Below, piece after piece: positions 27,901 to 35,305 of a DNA stretch of 43,253 bases. The stretch is from Caulobacteraceae bacterium (GTDB lineage Bacteria > Pseudomonadota > Alphaproteobacteria > Caulobacterales > Caulobacteraceae), in assembly GCA_025450315.1 (NCBI GenBank), contig JANWHQ010000106.1:1-43253 (forward strand). Reading direction: 5' to 3'. The stretch's first letter is position 1. Each line of letters begins with the position of its first letter. The notes under the pieces were generated by a model that was given only the letters and a program-made list of their open reading frames with translations, did no database searches and was not told the DNA's origin. Position numbers and translations under genes: made by a program.

Positions 27901-28860
27901 CTATCGCCGGGTGTGGGCCTCCAGGAAGGCGTCGATGCGGGCGTTGGCCGGGTCGCCGTGCGGGTGGCCGATGGCGTTGAAGCCGTGCGGGGCGCCCGGA
28001 TAGATCGCCAGCTCCGCCTCGTTCCCCGCCGCGATCCAGCGCGAATAGACGAACAGGCTGTCGTCCAGGAACGGGTCCAGGGTGCCGACGCTGAACAGGG
28101 CCGGCGGCATCTCCTTCAGGTTGGCGTAGAGCGCCGACATGTCCGGATGGCGGCGCAGCGAGACGTCCGGCGCATACATGTTGGAGCACTGCCTGATGTC
28201 TTCGGTGCCGATCAGATAGCGGTTGGCGCCCACCCAGACCTGGCTCGGGGTCATGGAGGTGTCGTAGTTGCCGTAGCTGAGGTTGGCGGCGTTGAAGCCG
28301 GTGAAGCCGTGCCTGTCGCGCATGCGCACCAGGGTCGGCACCGCCAGGGTGGCGCCGGCCGACTCTCCGCCGATGGCCAGGGCGTCATCGCCGAACTCGG
28401 CCTTCACGTTCTCGGCCAGCCAGGTCGCCGCCGCCTCGGAATCGTCCCAGGCGGCCGGATAGGGATGGGCCGGGGCCAGCCGGTACTCGACGCTGACGCT
28501 GGCCAGGCCGGTGGCGTCGGCGATGCGCTCCAGCATGGCGTCGTCCTGATCGGCCGCGCCGAACACCAGCCCTCCGCCGTGCAGGTGCAGGTAGGCGCCG
28601 TGGGGATTGCCCGAGGCCGGCGGCACGACGCGCACCTCGACCTCGATCCCGTTGGCCTTGACCTTGCGCACGCTGGCGCGGGCCGACTTGGGCCGGGCGC
28701 CGAAGGGGCTGGGGGTCTCGGCCCCCTCCTCCTGGCGCTCGCCGGGGCTCGGCATATTGGCCATGCGGGCCAGGAAGGCCTCGTTGAACGCCTTGACCTC
28801 GGGCGCGATCGCTTCGGGCTTGAACAGGGAGGGATCGAACGGGTTGGCGGTCGGCATCAT
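27901..28860 (-). CDS. HSL-family alpha/beta hydrolase (esterase)
   Basis: A 319-residue cytosolic esterase of the hormone-sensitive-lipase family. The oxyanion motif is HLHGGGLVFG (92-101), the nucleophile S167 in IGGESAGATLA, the acid in GTLDPFLDD and the histidine in PGAPHGFNAI. No signal peptide is present. It lies 13 bp from the luciferase-like gene, so the two are co-transcribed. An oxygenation plus ester hydrolysis pairing resembles a Baeyer-Villiger-like or acyl-ester catabolic step (inference). Confidence 0.9.
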   Translation of the reverse strand: MMPTANPFDPSLFKPEAIAPEVKAFNEAFLARMANMPSPGERQEEGAETPSPFGARPKSARASVRKVKANGIEVEVRVVPPASGNPHGAYLHLHGGGLVFGAADQDDAMLERIADATGLASVSVEYRLAPAHPYPAAWDDSEAAATWLAENVKAEFGDDALAIGGESAGATLAVPTLVRMRDRHGFTGFNAANLSYGNYDTSMTPSQVWVGANRYLIGTEDIRQCSNMYAPDVSLRRHPDMSALYANLKEMPPALFSVGTLDPFLDDSLFVYSRWIAAGNEAELAIYPGAPHGFNAIGHPHGDPANARIDAFLEAHTRR

Positions 28861-28873
28861 CGGTTCATTCCCA

Positions 28874-29950
28874 TCAGATGGTCAGGTGTTTCAGGCGCGG
28901 CCCGACTTCGCTCGCCAGCAGCTCCAGCGAGCGGCGCCAGGCCTCGGGCTGGTCCAGATAGTCGAAGCCCAGGACCAGCAACACGCCAAAGCCGCCGACC
29001 TGATCATGCAGCGCCTCGATCTTGCGGGCCACCGTCTCGGGCGAGCCGATCAGCCAGCTGGTGCGGGCCAGGTAGTCGATGGTGACGTCGCTGTCGGGCA
29101 CGGACGGGTCGTGCTTCAGGAACGGCAGGGCTCCGAAGGCCTGCACGACCTTCAGGCTGTATTCCCGCGTCATCCGACCCATGGCGCCGTCGACCGCCAG
29201 CTTCCAGGCTTCCTCGTCGGTGTCGGCGACCAGCACCTCGCGCACCATGCGCCAGTCGGCCCGGTTGGCGGTTCGCCCGGCGGCGGCCGCGCCGGCCTCC
29301 ACCGCGCTCCAGTGACTGGAGAGATAGGCGGCGTTGAGGTTCAGGCTCATCGGCATGAAGCCGCGCTCGCCGGCCCATTTCAGGGTGTCGGAGGCAGGGG
29401 ACAGGCCGGCCACGCCGATCGGCGGATGCGGCGCCTGGCGGGGGAACAGGTGGGGGCTGAAGATGCCGTGCTGAGGCTCGGGCCGGCGCACGGTCCAGAA
29501 CCTGCCCTCATGGGCGAAGGGCTGGGACCGGTCCCAGAGCCCCAGGATGATCTCCAGCGACTCGCGGGTCATGGCGCGGATGTCGCCCGGGCCGACGCCG
29601 AACATCGCCTGGTCGGTGGGGATCGAGCTGGCCGCCACCCCGAAGTTCAGCCGGCCTTCGGAGAGGTGATCCAGCATCACCAGCCGGCTGGCCAGGGCGG
29701 CCGGATGGTGCATCGGCAAAAGGAACCCGCCGGGGCCCAGGCGAATGTTGCGGGTCTCGGCGAAGCCGCGGACCAGCAGGAGGTCCGGCGCCGGATTGGG
29801 CTCCCAGGGCACGGTGTGGTGCTCGCCGACCCAGGCCTCGCCATAGCCCAGCTCGTCCAGCCACTTGATCACCCGCAGGTCGAAGTCGAAGCCCGCCTTC
29901 AGATCCCGCTCGGGCGGGTGGGCCGGCATGGCGAAAAGGCCGAACTTCAT
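28874..29950 (-). CDS. LLM-class flavin-dependent monooxygenase (luciferase-like)
   Basis: A 358-residue bacterial-luciferase-fold enzyme. It starts MKFGLFAMPAHPP, with GYGEAWVGEHHTVP (the family EHH motif), GGFLLPMHHPAALAS, LDHLSEGRLNFGVAASS and TWLIGSPE-type (TSWLIGSPETVARK) C-terminal signature. It uses reduced flavin and O2 to oxidise an organic substrate, unknown here. It is the promoter-proximal gene of a leftward pair with the esterase. The P450 operon starts 1.1 kb away in the other direction. Confidence 0.9.
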   Translation of the reverse strand: MKFGLFAMPAHPPERDLKAGFDFDLRVIKWLDELGYGEAWVGEHHTVPWEPNPAPDLLLVRGFAETRNIRLGPGGFLLPMHHPAALASRLVMLDHLSEGRLNFGVAASSIPTDQAMFGVGPGDIRAMTRESLEIILGLWDRSQPFAHEGRFWTVRRPEPQHGIFSPHLFPRQAPHPPIGVAGLSPASDTLKWAGERGFMPMSLNLNAAYLSSHWSAVEAGAAAAGRTANRADWRMVREVLVADTDEEAWKLAVDGAMGRMTREYSLKVVQAFGALPFLKHDPSVPDSDVTIDYLARTSWLIGSPETVARKIEALHDQVGGFGVLLVLGFDYLDQPEAWRRSLELLASEVGPRLKHLTI

Positions 29951-30149
29951 GGGCGTGTCCTAGCTCCCTGTGGCGCGGCCGTCCGGGCTGTACCGCCCGT
30001 TCACCGATGCGGTCGAGCTAGGCGCAGGCCAGAAGCGGGAGTCAACTGACCCGGGTTTCACGAGAGGGAACGGGGGCGAGAGTGCGACGGCGGCCCCGGG
30101 CGGCCCACGCCGGACGAGCTTGGGCCGCGGCGCCGGATCGGCCGGAGCC

Positions 30150-30452
30150 TTAGGTCCGGGCGGGACGCTCGATCATGGCCCAGAGGCGCGGCGCGCGGCG
30201 GCCCAGGGACCGCACCTCGCCCGGCCTCAGCGCCTGGGTCTCGATGGTCCGGGCGGTGAGTTCGCCCAGGGCATGAACCGGCTCCAGCCCGCCGACGGGG
30301 CTGGAGGCCACAGGGCCCAGCCGGAGCGCGCCGTCGATCGCCCTCCACTCGGCCGCGGCGCGGTCGTCCTGGCCGACCGCGAAGAAGTGGCGCACGGGCG
30401 CCGGTTCGTCGGCCAGCTCCACCATCACGCCGATCATCCAACCCCGGGCCAT
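30150..30452 (-). CDS. Hypothetical 100-residue protein
   Basis: A small soluble protein (MARGWMIGVMVELADEPAPV...) with no signal peptide, membrane segment or recognised domain. It contains HFFAVGQDDRAAAEWRAIDG, which reads like a compact alpha/beta fold. Codon use (third-position GC) fits a real gene in this frame. No neighbour gives a clue: it stands alone between the luciferase-like gene and the 26-codon unit. Confidence 0.6.
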   Translation of the reverse strand: MARGWMIGVMVELADEPAPVRHFFAVGQDDRAAAEWRAIDGALRLGPVASSPVGGLEPVHALGELTARTIETQALRPGEVRSLGRRAPRLWAMIERPART

Positions 30453-30649
30453 GACCGCATCCCTAACACACCCGCGCCGGGCGCGACCGTGCGCCGATTT
30501 CAGGGCATCGTGTCACATGGCGGACCGCCGGGTCACGGCATAGCTTGTTGCTGCCTGCGTTGGCTTACGAAGACACTGAGCGCAGGCGCCTTTCTCCCGA
30601 CATCGATGACAGCCAGGCCCCTTCGGGGCCGCTCGGGCGCGCACATGCG

Positions 30650-30679
30650 AAAAACCCCGGCGCTGGGGGGCGGCCGGGG
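30650..30679 (-). terminator. Intrinsic terminator of the small leftward unit
   Basis: On the minus strand CCCCGGC and GCCGGGG (30679-30673 and 30661-30655) form a 7-bp GC stem with an 11-nt loop, followed by TTTTT (30654-30650). Confidence 0.75.
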
Positions 30680-30735
30680 CTTCGCAAGCAACTGGACTGG
30701 GACGCTACTGGTACTGGTACGCGTACTGAAACGGG

Positions 30736-30816
30736 CTACGGCAGCTGGAACAGCGCCATGGCGGCGTAGGGATGCGCCATCGCGAGCTTGTCCAGCCATT
30801 GGAAGAAGCGAGTCAT
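30736..30816 (-). CDS. 26-residue small protein
   Basis: ATG at 30816, TAG at 30736-30738. The peptide begins MTRFFQWLDKLAMAHPYA and ends ALFQLP: amphipathic, aromatic and possibly membrane-associated. AGAGAGGGG lies 8 nt before the ATG, one of the strongest ribosome-binding sites in the window. A TTCCCT-free but near-consensus sigma-70 promoter (TTGCCT-N17-TATATG) lies about 35 nt upstream, and an intrinsic terminator 56 nt downstream. The unit of about 190 nt is complete and isolated. It may be a small membrane protein, or a leader peptide, but no longer gene follows the terminator on this strand within 200 bp. Confidence 0.6.
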   Translation of the reverse strand: MTRFFQWLDKLAMAHPYAAMALFQLP

Positions 30817-30849
30817 GACGGGAACCCCTCTCTTGTGCGGTTGCGAAAG

Positions 30850-30878
30850 CATATATGTTGCGTCGCACTAAGAGGCAA
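30850..30878 (-). promoter_or_regulatory. Sigma-70-like promoter of the small unit
   Basis: On the minus strand -35 TTGCCT (30878-30873), 17-nt spacer and -10 TATATG (30855-30850). The start of transcription would fall near 30843, giving a leader of about 27 nt with the Shine-Dalgarno sequence. Confidence 0.6.
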
Positions 30879-31049
30879 GGCTCTTGCCCTAAATATTTTC
30901 GCATGGTCGAAGTTTCGGAGTTTTCCTCGGTCCAACGGGCCCGCGGGGCGCTCGCCGGCACAGCGGCGTTGAACCGGCCCCGGGCGGGCGGCTAAGTAAG
31001 GCGCCGCGCGCACCAGATCAGAACCCGCGCGCCTCGGAGACGCCCAGGA

Positions 31050-32231
31050 ATGCCGGCCTCGATTCCCGCCATCGACGACGACGTGTTCAACCGCGACGCC
31101 GTGCTGAACGCCCGCGCCGTCGACGACCGCCTGCGCGAGTTGGCGCCGGTGGTGTGGCTGAACCGCGAGAACATCGCCGTGATGGGCCGCTGGGAGCATG
31201 TCTCGGACGGCCTGCGCGAGTGGGAGAACTTCTCCAACACCTCCCGCCCCTGGCACGACCCCAACTCGGTGCGGCCCGAGATCCTGCTGACCGACGACCC
31301 GCCTGAGCACACCCGCGTGCGCGCGATCATCGCCACCGCCCTCTCGCCCCGGGCGATGAAGTCGATGGAGGAGCATTTTCACAAGATCGCCGCCGACCAG
31401 GTCGACGCCCTGATGGCCAGGGCCGGACAGGAGATCGACGCGGTGGCCGACATCACCGCCCCCTATGTGCACAAGGTGCTGCCCGACATCATCGGCATGC
31501 CCGACAAGGGCCGCGAGCAGATGAGCGCCTTCGGCCACGCGGTCTGGGCGACCATGGGGCCGATGAACGAGCTGTTCCAGGAGGCCATGGTCGGCGCCGA
31601 GCCCCTCCTGGAATGGGCGGCGTGGGCCTGCTCGCGCGAGCAGCTCGACCCCGACAGCCTGGGCATGCAGATGTACCTGGCCGCCGACCGGGGCGAGATC
31701 ACCGAGCAGGAAGCGCACCTGCTGGTCATGACCATCCTGTCGGCCGGCGCCGACACCACCGTCATCACCATGGCCAACGCCATCCGCGCCTTCTGCCAGT
31801 TCCCCGACCAGTGGAAGGCGCTGCAGGCCGAGCCCAAGCTGCTGCGCAACGCCTTCGACGAGGCCCTGCGCTGGGACTCGCCCTCGCGCATGGCCGGGCG
31901 CATCGCCATGAAGGACGTCGAGATCGAGGACTATGTGATCCCGGCCGGCACACGCTGCGGCCTGCTGTTCGCCGCCGCCAACCGCGATCCGCGCAAATGG
32001 ACCGACCCCGAGCGCTTCGACATCAAGCGCGACCTCAGGGGCCACGTCGGCTGGGGCTACGGCATCCACTCCTGCGTGGGCCGCACCCTGGCCCAGCTCG
32101 AGGCCGACGCCCTGCTGGGCGCGCTGATGAAGCGGGTCGACCGCTTCGAGGCCGCCGGCGATCCGCAGTGGTGGATCACCACCATCGGCCACGGCCCGGC
32201 CAAGCTGCCGATCCGGTTCTACGCGAGGTGA
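31050..32231 (+). CDS. Cytochrome P450
   Basis: A 393-residue soluble bacterial P450. I-helix AGADTT (232-237), ExxR as E271/R274 (EALRWD), and the heme-binding loop HVGWGYGIHSCVGR with the thiolate ligand C342. The usual Phe of FxxGxHxCxG is Trp. The overall type resembles CYP199-like and related aromatic or terpenoid hydroxylases/demethylases, but the substrate cannot be set. It needs ferredoxin and ferredoxin reductase, neither of which is in the window. It heads a six-gene rightward operon (P450, MBL hydrolase, dehydrogenase, HAD, PcaC-like, aldehyde dehydrogenase). Confidence 0.93.
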   Translation: MPASIPAIDDDVFNRDAVLNARAVDDRLRELAPVVWLNRENIAVMGRWEHVSDGLREWENFSNTSRPWHDPNSVRPEILLTDDPPEHTRVRAIIATALSPRAMKSMEEHFHKIAADQVDALMARAGQEIDAVADITAPYVHKVLPDIIGMPDKGREQMSAFGHAVWATMGPMNELFQEAMVGAEPLLEWAAWACSREQLDPDSLGMQMYLAADRGEITEQEAHLLVMTILSAGADTTVITMANAIRAFCQFPDQWKALQAEPKLLRNAFDEALRWDSPSRMAGRIAMKDVEIEDYVIPAGTRCGLLFAAANRDPRKWTDPERFDIKRDLRGHVGWGYGIHSCVGRTLAQLEADALLGALMKRVDRFEAAGDPQWWITTIGHGPAKLPIRFYAR

Positions 32232-32244
32232 GCGCCTCGGTGCT

Positions 32245-32381
32245 CCTCTCCCCTTCAGGGGGAGAGGTCGGGAGAGGGGGTCCAATGATCCTCTCCGCCG
32301 CGAAAGCTGATCCGTCGCAGGAGGCTGAAGAGCCGGCGCGGACCCCCGCCCCTGCCCCTCCCCCTGAAGGGAGAGGGGACG
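32245..32381. repeat. Bilateral palindromic repeat, copy A
   Basis: The left end is a perfect 9-bp hairpin CCTCTCCCC/GGGGAGAGG with loop TTCAG (32245-32267). The right end is an imperfect hairpin CCCCTCCCCCTGAAGGGAGAGGGG-type (32355-32378). Inside lie inverted GGGGGTCC (32276-32283) and GGACCCCC (32340-32347). The last 46 bp (32336-32381) match copy B (35233-35278) with one difference. It occupies the gap between the P450 and MBL genes. Confidence 0.75.
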
Positions 32382-32424
32382 CTTTGTCTTGCGGCCCCCG
32401 CTGGTTTGGCGCGATCAGGATGCC

Positions 32425-33216
32425 ATGACCGACACCTACGAGATCTACGCCGTCCGCTATGGCCACCATCCGCGCAAGGCGGCCGAGAACTTCATCGGCG
32501 GCGACGACCACGAGACCGACATGCCGCTCGACTATTTCGTCTGGGCGATCAAGGGCGGCGCCAAGACCTATGTGCTGGACACCGGCTTCGACCCGCAGGT
32601 GGCGCGCCGGCGCGGCCGGATCACCACCCTGCCGATCCAGGAGGGGCTGAGGAGCATCGGCGTCGAGCCGGGTGAGGTCGAGGACGTGATCGTCTCGCAC
32701 ATGCACTACGACCACGCCGGCAACCTCGGCCTGTTCCCGGGCGCCCGCTTCCACATCCAGGACGCCGAGATGGCCTATTGCACCGGCCGGTGCATGTGCC
32801 ACCCGATCATGCGCTTCCCCTTCGAGGCCCAGGACGTCGAGGCGATGGTCCGCCGGGTGTTCGAGGGCAAGGTGCAGTTCCACGACGGCGACAGCGAGCT
32901 GGCGCCCGGGATCACGCTGCACAAGCTGGGCGGCCACACCAAGGGGCTGCAGGTGGTGCGGGTGAACACCGCAAGGGGCCCGGTGGTGCTGGCCTCGGAC
33001 GCCACCCACCTCTACGCCAACCTCGAGCGCAACCACCCCTTCCCGGTGCTGGCCGACGTGGGCGACTACCTGGAGGGCCTGCAGACCCTCCGGCGGCTCG
33101 CGCCGTCGATGGCCCACATCATCCCGGGGCATGACCCCAAGGTGCTGAAGCAGTATCCCCAGGCGCGGCCGGGGCTCGCCGATGTCGTCAGGCTGGACGT
33201 CGAGCCCAAGTCATAG
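32425..33216 (+). CDS. Metallo-beta-lactamase-fold hydrolase (lactonase-like)
   Basis: A 263-residue zinc hydrolase. The dinuclear zinc site is intact: HMHYDHAG with H92, H94, D96 and H97, H171 in GGHTKG, D192 and H236 in IIPGHDP. This arrangement matches the N-acyl-homoserine-lactonase/AttM-like group, which open lactone rings, rather than true beta-lactamases. In this operon a lactone made by oxygenation is a plausible substrate (inference). The ATG at 32425 has an AGGA just upstream; 12 extra residues from an upstream ATG are not family-like. Confidence 0.9.
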   Translation: MTDTYEIYAVRYGHHPRKAAENFIGGDDHETDMPLDYFVWAIKGGAKTYVLDTGFDPQVARRRGRITTLPIQEGLRSIGVEPGEVEDVIVSHMHYDHAGNLGLFPGARFHIQDAEMAYCTGRCMCHPIMRFPFEAQDVEAMVRRVFEGKVQFHDGDSELAPGITLHKLGGHTKGLQVVRVNTARGPVVLASDATHLYANLERNHPFPVLADVGDYLEGLQTLRRLAPSMAHIIPGHDPKVLKQYPQARPGLADVVRLDVEPKS

Positions 33217-33245
33217 TTCAGGTCAGCCAAACTCGAGGCGAACAC

Positions 33246-34127
33246 ATGCACATTGGTTTCATCGGTCTCGGCCGCATGGGCGGGCTCATGGCCGGCCGTC
33301 TGATCGACGCGGGCCACACCCTGACGGTCATGGATCCCAGCGACGCCGCGGTGAAGACGCTCGCCGACCGCGGGGCGGTGCGGGCCGCCTCCGCCAAGGC
33401 GGTCGCCGACGAATGCGAGCTGGTGTTCGCCAGCCTGCCCAGCCCCCAGGTCGTCCAGGACACGGCCCTGGGCTCGAGCGGCGTGATCCACGGCTCGAAG
33501 ATCAAGACCTTCGTCGACCTCTCGACCACCGGCACGAAGGTGTCCGTCGCCGTCCACGACGGGCTGAAGGCCAAGGGCGTCGCGGCCCTGGACGCGCCGG
33601 TCTCGGGCGGGGTGAAGGGCGCGCGCGAGGGCACGCTGGCGATCATGGTCGGCGGGCCCAAGGCCAGCTTCGACCAGTACGAATCCATCATCGCCGTCTT
33701 CGGCAAGCTGTTCTTCATGGGCGAGGCGCCGGGCGCAGGCCAGACCATGAAGCTGGTCAACAACCTGATCTCCTGCGCCACCATCGCCGTCACGGCCGAG
33801 GGCATGGCCATGGGCGCCCGGGCGGGCCTGGACCCCAAGCTGATGATCGACGTGCTGAACGTCTCGACCGGCGCCTCCAGCGCCACCCGGGACAAGTGGC
33901 CCCGCTCGGTGCTGCCCAGGACCTTCGACTACGGCTTCGCCACCGCCCTGGCCTTCAAGGACCTGCGCCTGTGCCTGGAGGAGGCCGAGGCCATGGGGGT
34001 GCCGATGGTGGTGGGCTCGTCGGTGCGGCAGTTCATGTCGATCACCAAACAGCTCTACGGCCCGGACTCGGACTTCACCTGCATGGCCAAGACGGCCGAG
34101 GTGCTCGCGGCCATCGATGCGGACTGA
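33246..34127 (+). CDS. 3-hydroxyisobutyrate-dehydrogenase-family oxidoreductase
   Basis: A 293-residue NAD(P)-dependent beta-hydroxyacid dehydrogenase. The Rossmann opening is MHIGFIGLGRMGGLMA, the substrate-binding region DAPVSGGVKGAREGTL is at 116-131, and the catalytic K169 lies in GAGQTMKLVNNLI. Members act on 3-hydroxyisobutyrate, tartronate semialdehyde or similar C3-C4 acids; the substrate here is unknown. It follows the MBL gene by 29 bp and overlaps the HAD gene by 11 bp, so co-expression is tight. Confidence 0.92.
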   Translation: MHIGFIGLGRMGGLMAGRLIDAGHTLTVMDPSDAAVKTLADRGAVRAASAKAVADECELVFASLPSPQVVQDTALGSSGVIHGSKIKTFVDLSTTGTKVSVAVHDGLKAKGVAALDAPVSGGVKGAREGTLAIMVGGPKASFDQYESIIAVFGKLFFMGEAPGAGQTMKLVNNLISCATIAVTAEGMAMGARAGLDPKLMIDVLNVSTGASSATRDKWPRSVLPRTFDYGFATALAFKDLRLCLEEAEAMGVPMVVGSSVRQFMSITKQLYGPDSDFTCMAKTAEVLAAIDAD

Positions 34128-34755
34128 TCGGCCCTTCGACGTCCTGATCTTCGACGCGGGCGGAGTGTTCGTGCCACACGACAACGAGCGCCTGATGGCG
34201 CGCCTCGCCAGCCGCTGCGCCATGCCGGACGCCCTGGCGACCATCCGCGCCGACCACGCCGACCCGACGCTCGGCACGGGCGAGACCCCGGTCTCCGAGC
34301 TGCACCGGCGCCTGGCGGACGAGCTCGGCTATGAGGCGGACTGGGAGGCGTTCCTGCAGGACTGGAGCTGCCATCTGGAGCTCGACCAGGACATGCTGGA
34401 CCTGATGACCGCCCTGTCGGCGCACAACCGCGTGGCCGTCTTCTCCAACACCAACGCCGCGCACTGGGCGCGCGTGGCCGAGATGGCCGGCGCCGCCCTG
34501 GATCGCTTCGAGCTCTATCTCAGCCACGAGATCGGCGCGGTGAAGCCTGACCTGGCCGCCTTCGCATTGGTGGCCGCGCGCGCCGGGGTCGATCCGGCCC
34601 GCTGCCTGTTCGTCGACGACATGGCCGAGAACGTCGAGGCCGCCCGCCGGGCCGGCTTCCAGGCCGAACAGTTCACGGGGCAGTGCGCCCTGGAATCCCT
34701 TCTCGAAACCCGCGGCGTCCGCTGGGCCCGCACGACACAGGAGACGACGTCATGA
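34117..34755 (+). CDS. HAD-superfamily hydrolase (YihX-like)
   Basis: A 212-residue protein. HAD motif I is LIFDAGGVFVPHD (nucleophile D13, with Gly in place of the second Asp, as in YihX/epoxide-hydrolase-N-type members). Motif II is AVFSNTNAAH, the Lys is in GAVKPDLAAF, and the acidic motif LFVDDMAENVEAARRAGF is complete. It is probably a small-molecule phosphatase or dehalogenase-like hydrolase; which one is unclear. The ATG lies within the end of the dehydrogenase gene (11-bp overlap), and the stop overlaps the next ATG (ATGA), so translation is coupled on both sides. Confidence 0.88.
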   Translation: MRTDRPFDVLIFDAGGVFVPHDNERLMARLASRCAMPDALATIRADHADPTLGTGETPVSELHRRLADELGYEADWEAFLQDWSCHLELDQDMLDLMTALSAHNRVAVFSNTNAAHWARVAEMAGAALDRFELYLSHEIGAVKPDLAAFALVAARAGVDPARCLFVDDMAENVEAARRAGFQAEQFTGQCALESLLETRGVRWARTTQETTS

Positions 34756-35138
34756 GCCAGGAAATCTACGATCGCGGTCTTGAAATCCGCAAGTCGGTGC
34801 TTGGCGCCGAGTACGTGGAGAACGCCCTCAAGAACAAGGACGACTTCACCGGGCCGCTGCAGGACCTGGTTACCGAATACTGCTGGGGCTGGGCCTGGGG
34901 GCGCAAGGAGCTCTCCAAGCGCGACCGCAGCCTGATCAACCTGGCCATGATCTCGATCCTGAACCGCCAGCACGAGCTGCGCGTCCACGTGAAGGGCGCC
35001 ATCCGCAACGGCGTCACCAAGGAGGAGATCCGCGAGGTCCTGCTCCAGGTCGGCATCTACGGCGGCATCCCCTGCGCGGTGGACTCCTTCCGCACCGCCA
35101 AGGACGCCCTGGCCGAACTTGATAAAGAGAAGGCCTGA
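34752..35138 (+). CDS. Carboxymuconolactone-decarboxylase-like protein (PcaC type)
   Basis: A 128-residue protein closely patterned on gamma-carboxymuconolactone decarboxylase. It has SVLGAEYVENAL, DLVTEYCWGWAWGR, LSKRDRSLINLAMISILNRQ, then HELRVHVKGAIRNGVTKEEI, then REVLLQVGIYGGIPCAVDSF. PcaC removes CO2 from 4-carboxymuconolactone in the protocatechuate branch of beta-ketoadipate catabolism; no other pca genes are here, so the true substrate may be a different lactone or keto acid. The ATG at 34752 overlaps the HAD stop by four bases. Length is normal for PcaC. Confidence 0.9.
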   Translation: MSQEIYDRGLEIRKSVLGAEYVENALKNKDDFTGPLQDLVTEYCWGWAWGRKELSKRDRSLINLAMISILNRQHELRVHVKGAIRNGVTKEEIREVLLQVGIYGGIPCAVDSFRTAKDALAELDKEKA

Positions 35139-35144
35139 TCAGCT

Positions 35145-35278
35145 TCCCTCCCCCTCAGGGGAGGGACCGAGGGAGGGGGTCCAAAGACGATCTCCCCTGC
35201 ATGCGGCCGCGCCGCTCGCAGCTGAGATTACCGCGCGGACCCCCACCCCTGCCCCTCCCCCTGAAGGGAGAGGGGACG
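35145..35278. repeat. Bilateral palindromic repeat, copy B
   Basis: The left end is a perfect 9-bp hairpin TCCCTCCCC/GGGGAGGGA with loop CTCA (35145-35166), followed by GGGGGTCC. The right end (35233-35278) is the 46-bp segment nearly identical to copy A. The middle part differs from copy A. It fills the gap between the PcaC-like and aldehyde dehydrogenase genes. Confidence 0.75.
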
Positions 35279-35305
35279 TTATTGACCGGCCGCGGAGACG
35301 AACGC

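Larger units (their letters stand above)
30453..31049. other. 597-bp region upstream of the P450 operon
   Basis: It contains the compact leftward unit described separately (promoter 30850-30878, small ORF 30736-30816, terminator 30650-30679). The stretch 30960-31049 directly before the P450 gene must hold its promoter; TTGAAC at 30969 followed by GGCTAAGTA at about 30990 is only a weak candidate. The perfect palindrome GTACGCGTAC (30717-30726) lies in the untranslated part of the small unit. Confidence 0.5.

Noticed and set aside
30705..30735. A FQYAYQYQ-stop reading after the 26-codon ORF, like an attenuator leader.
   Set aside because: No start codon is in that frame, and no biosynthetic gene follows on that strand.
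30969..30998. A promoter for the P450 operon (TTGAAC and GGCTAAGTA).
   Set aside because: The -10 match is too weak to list as a feature.
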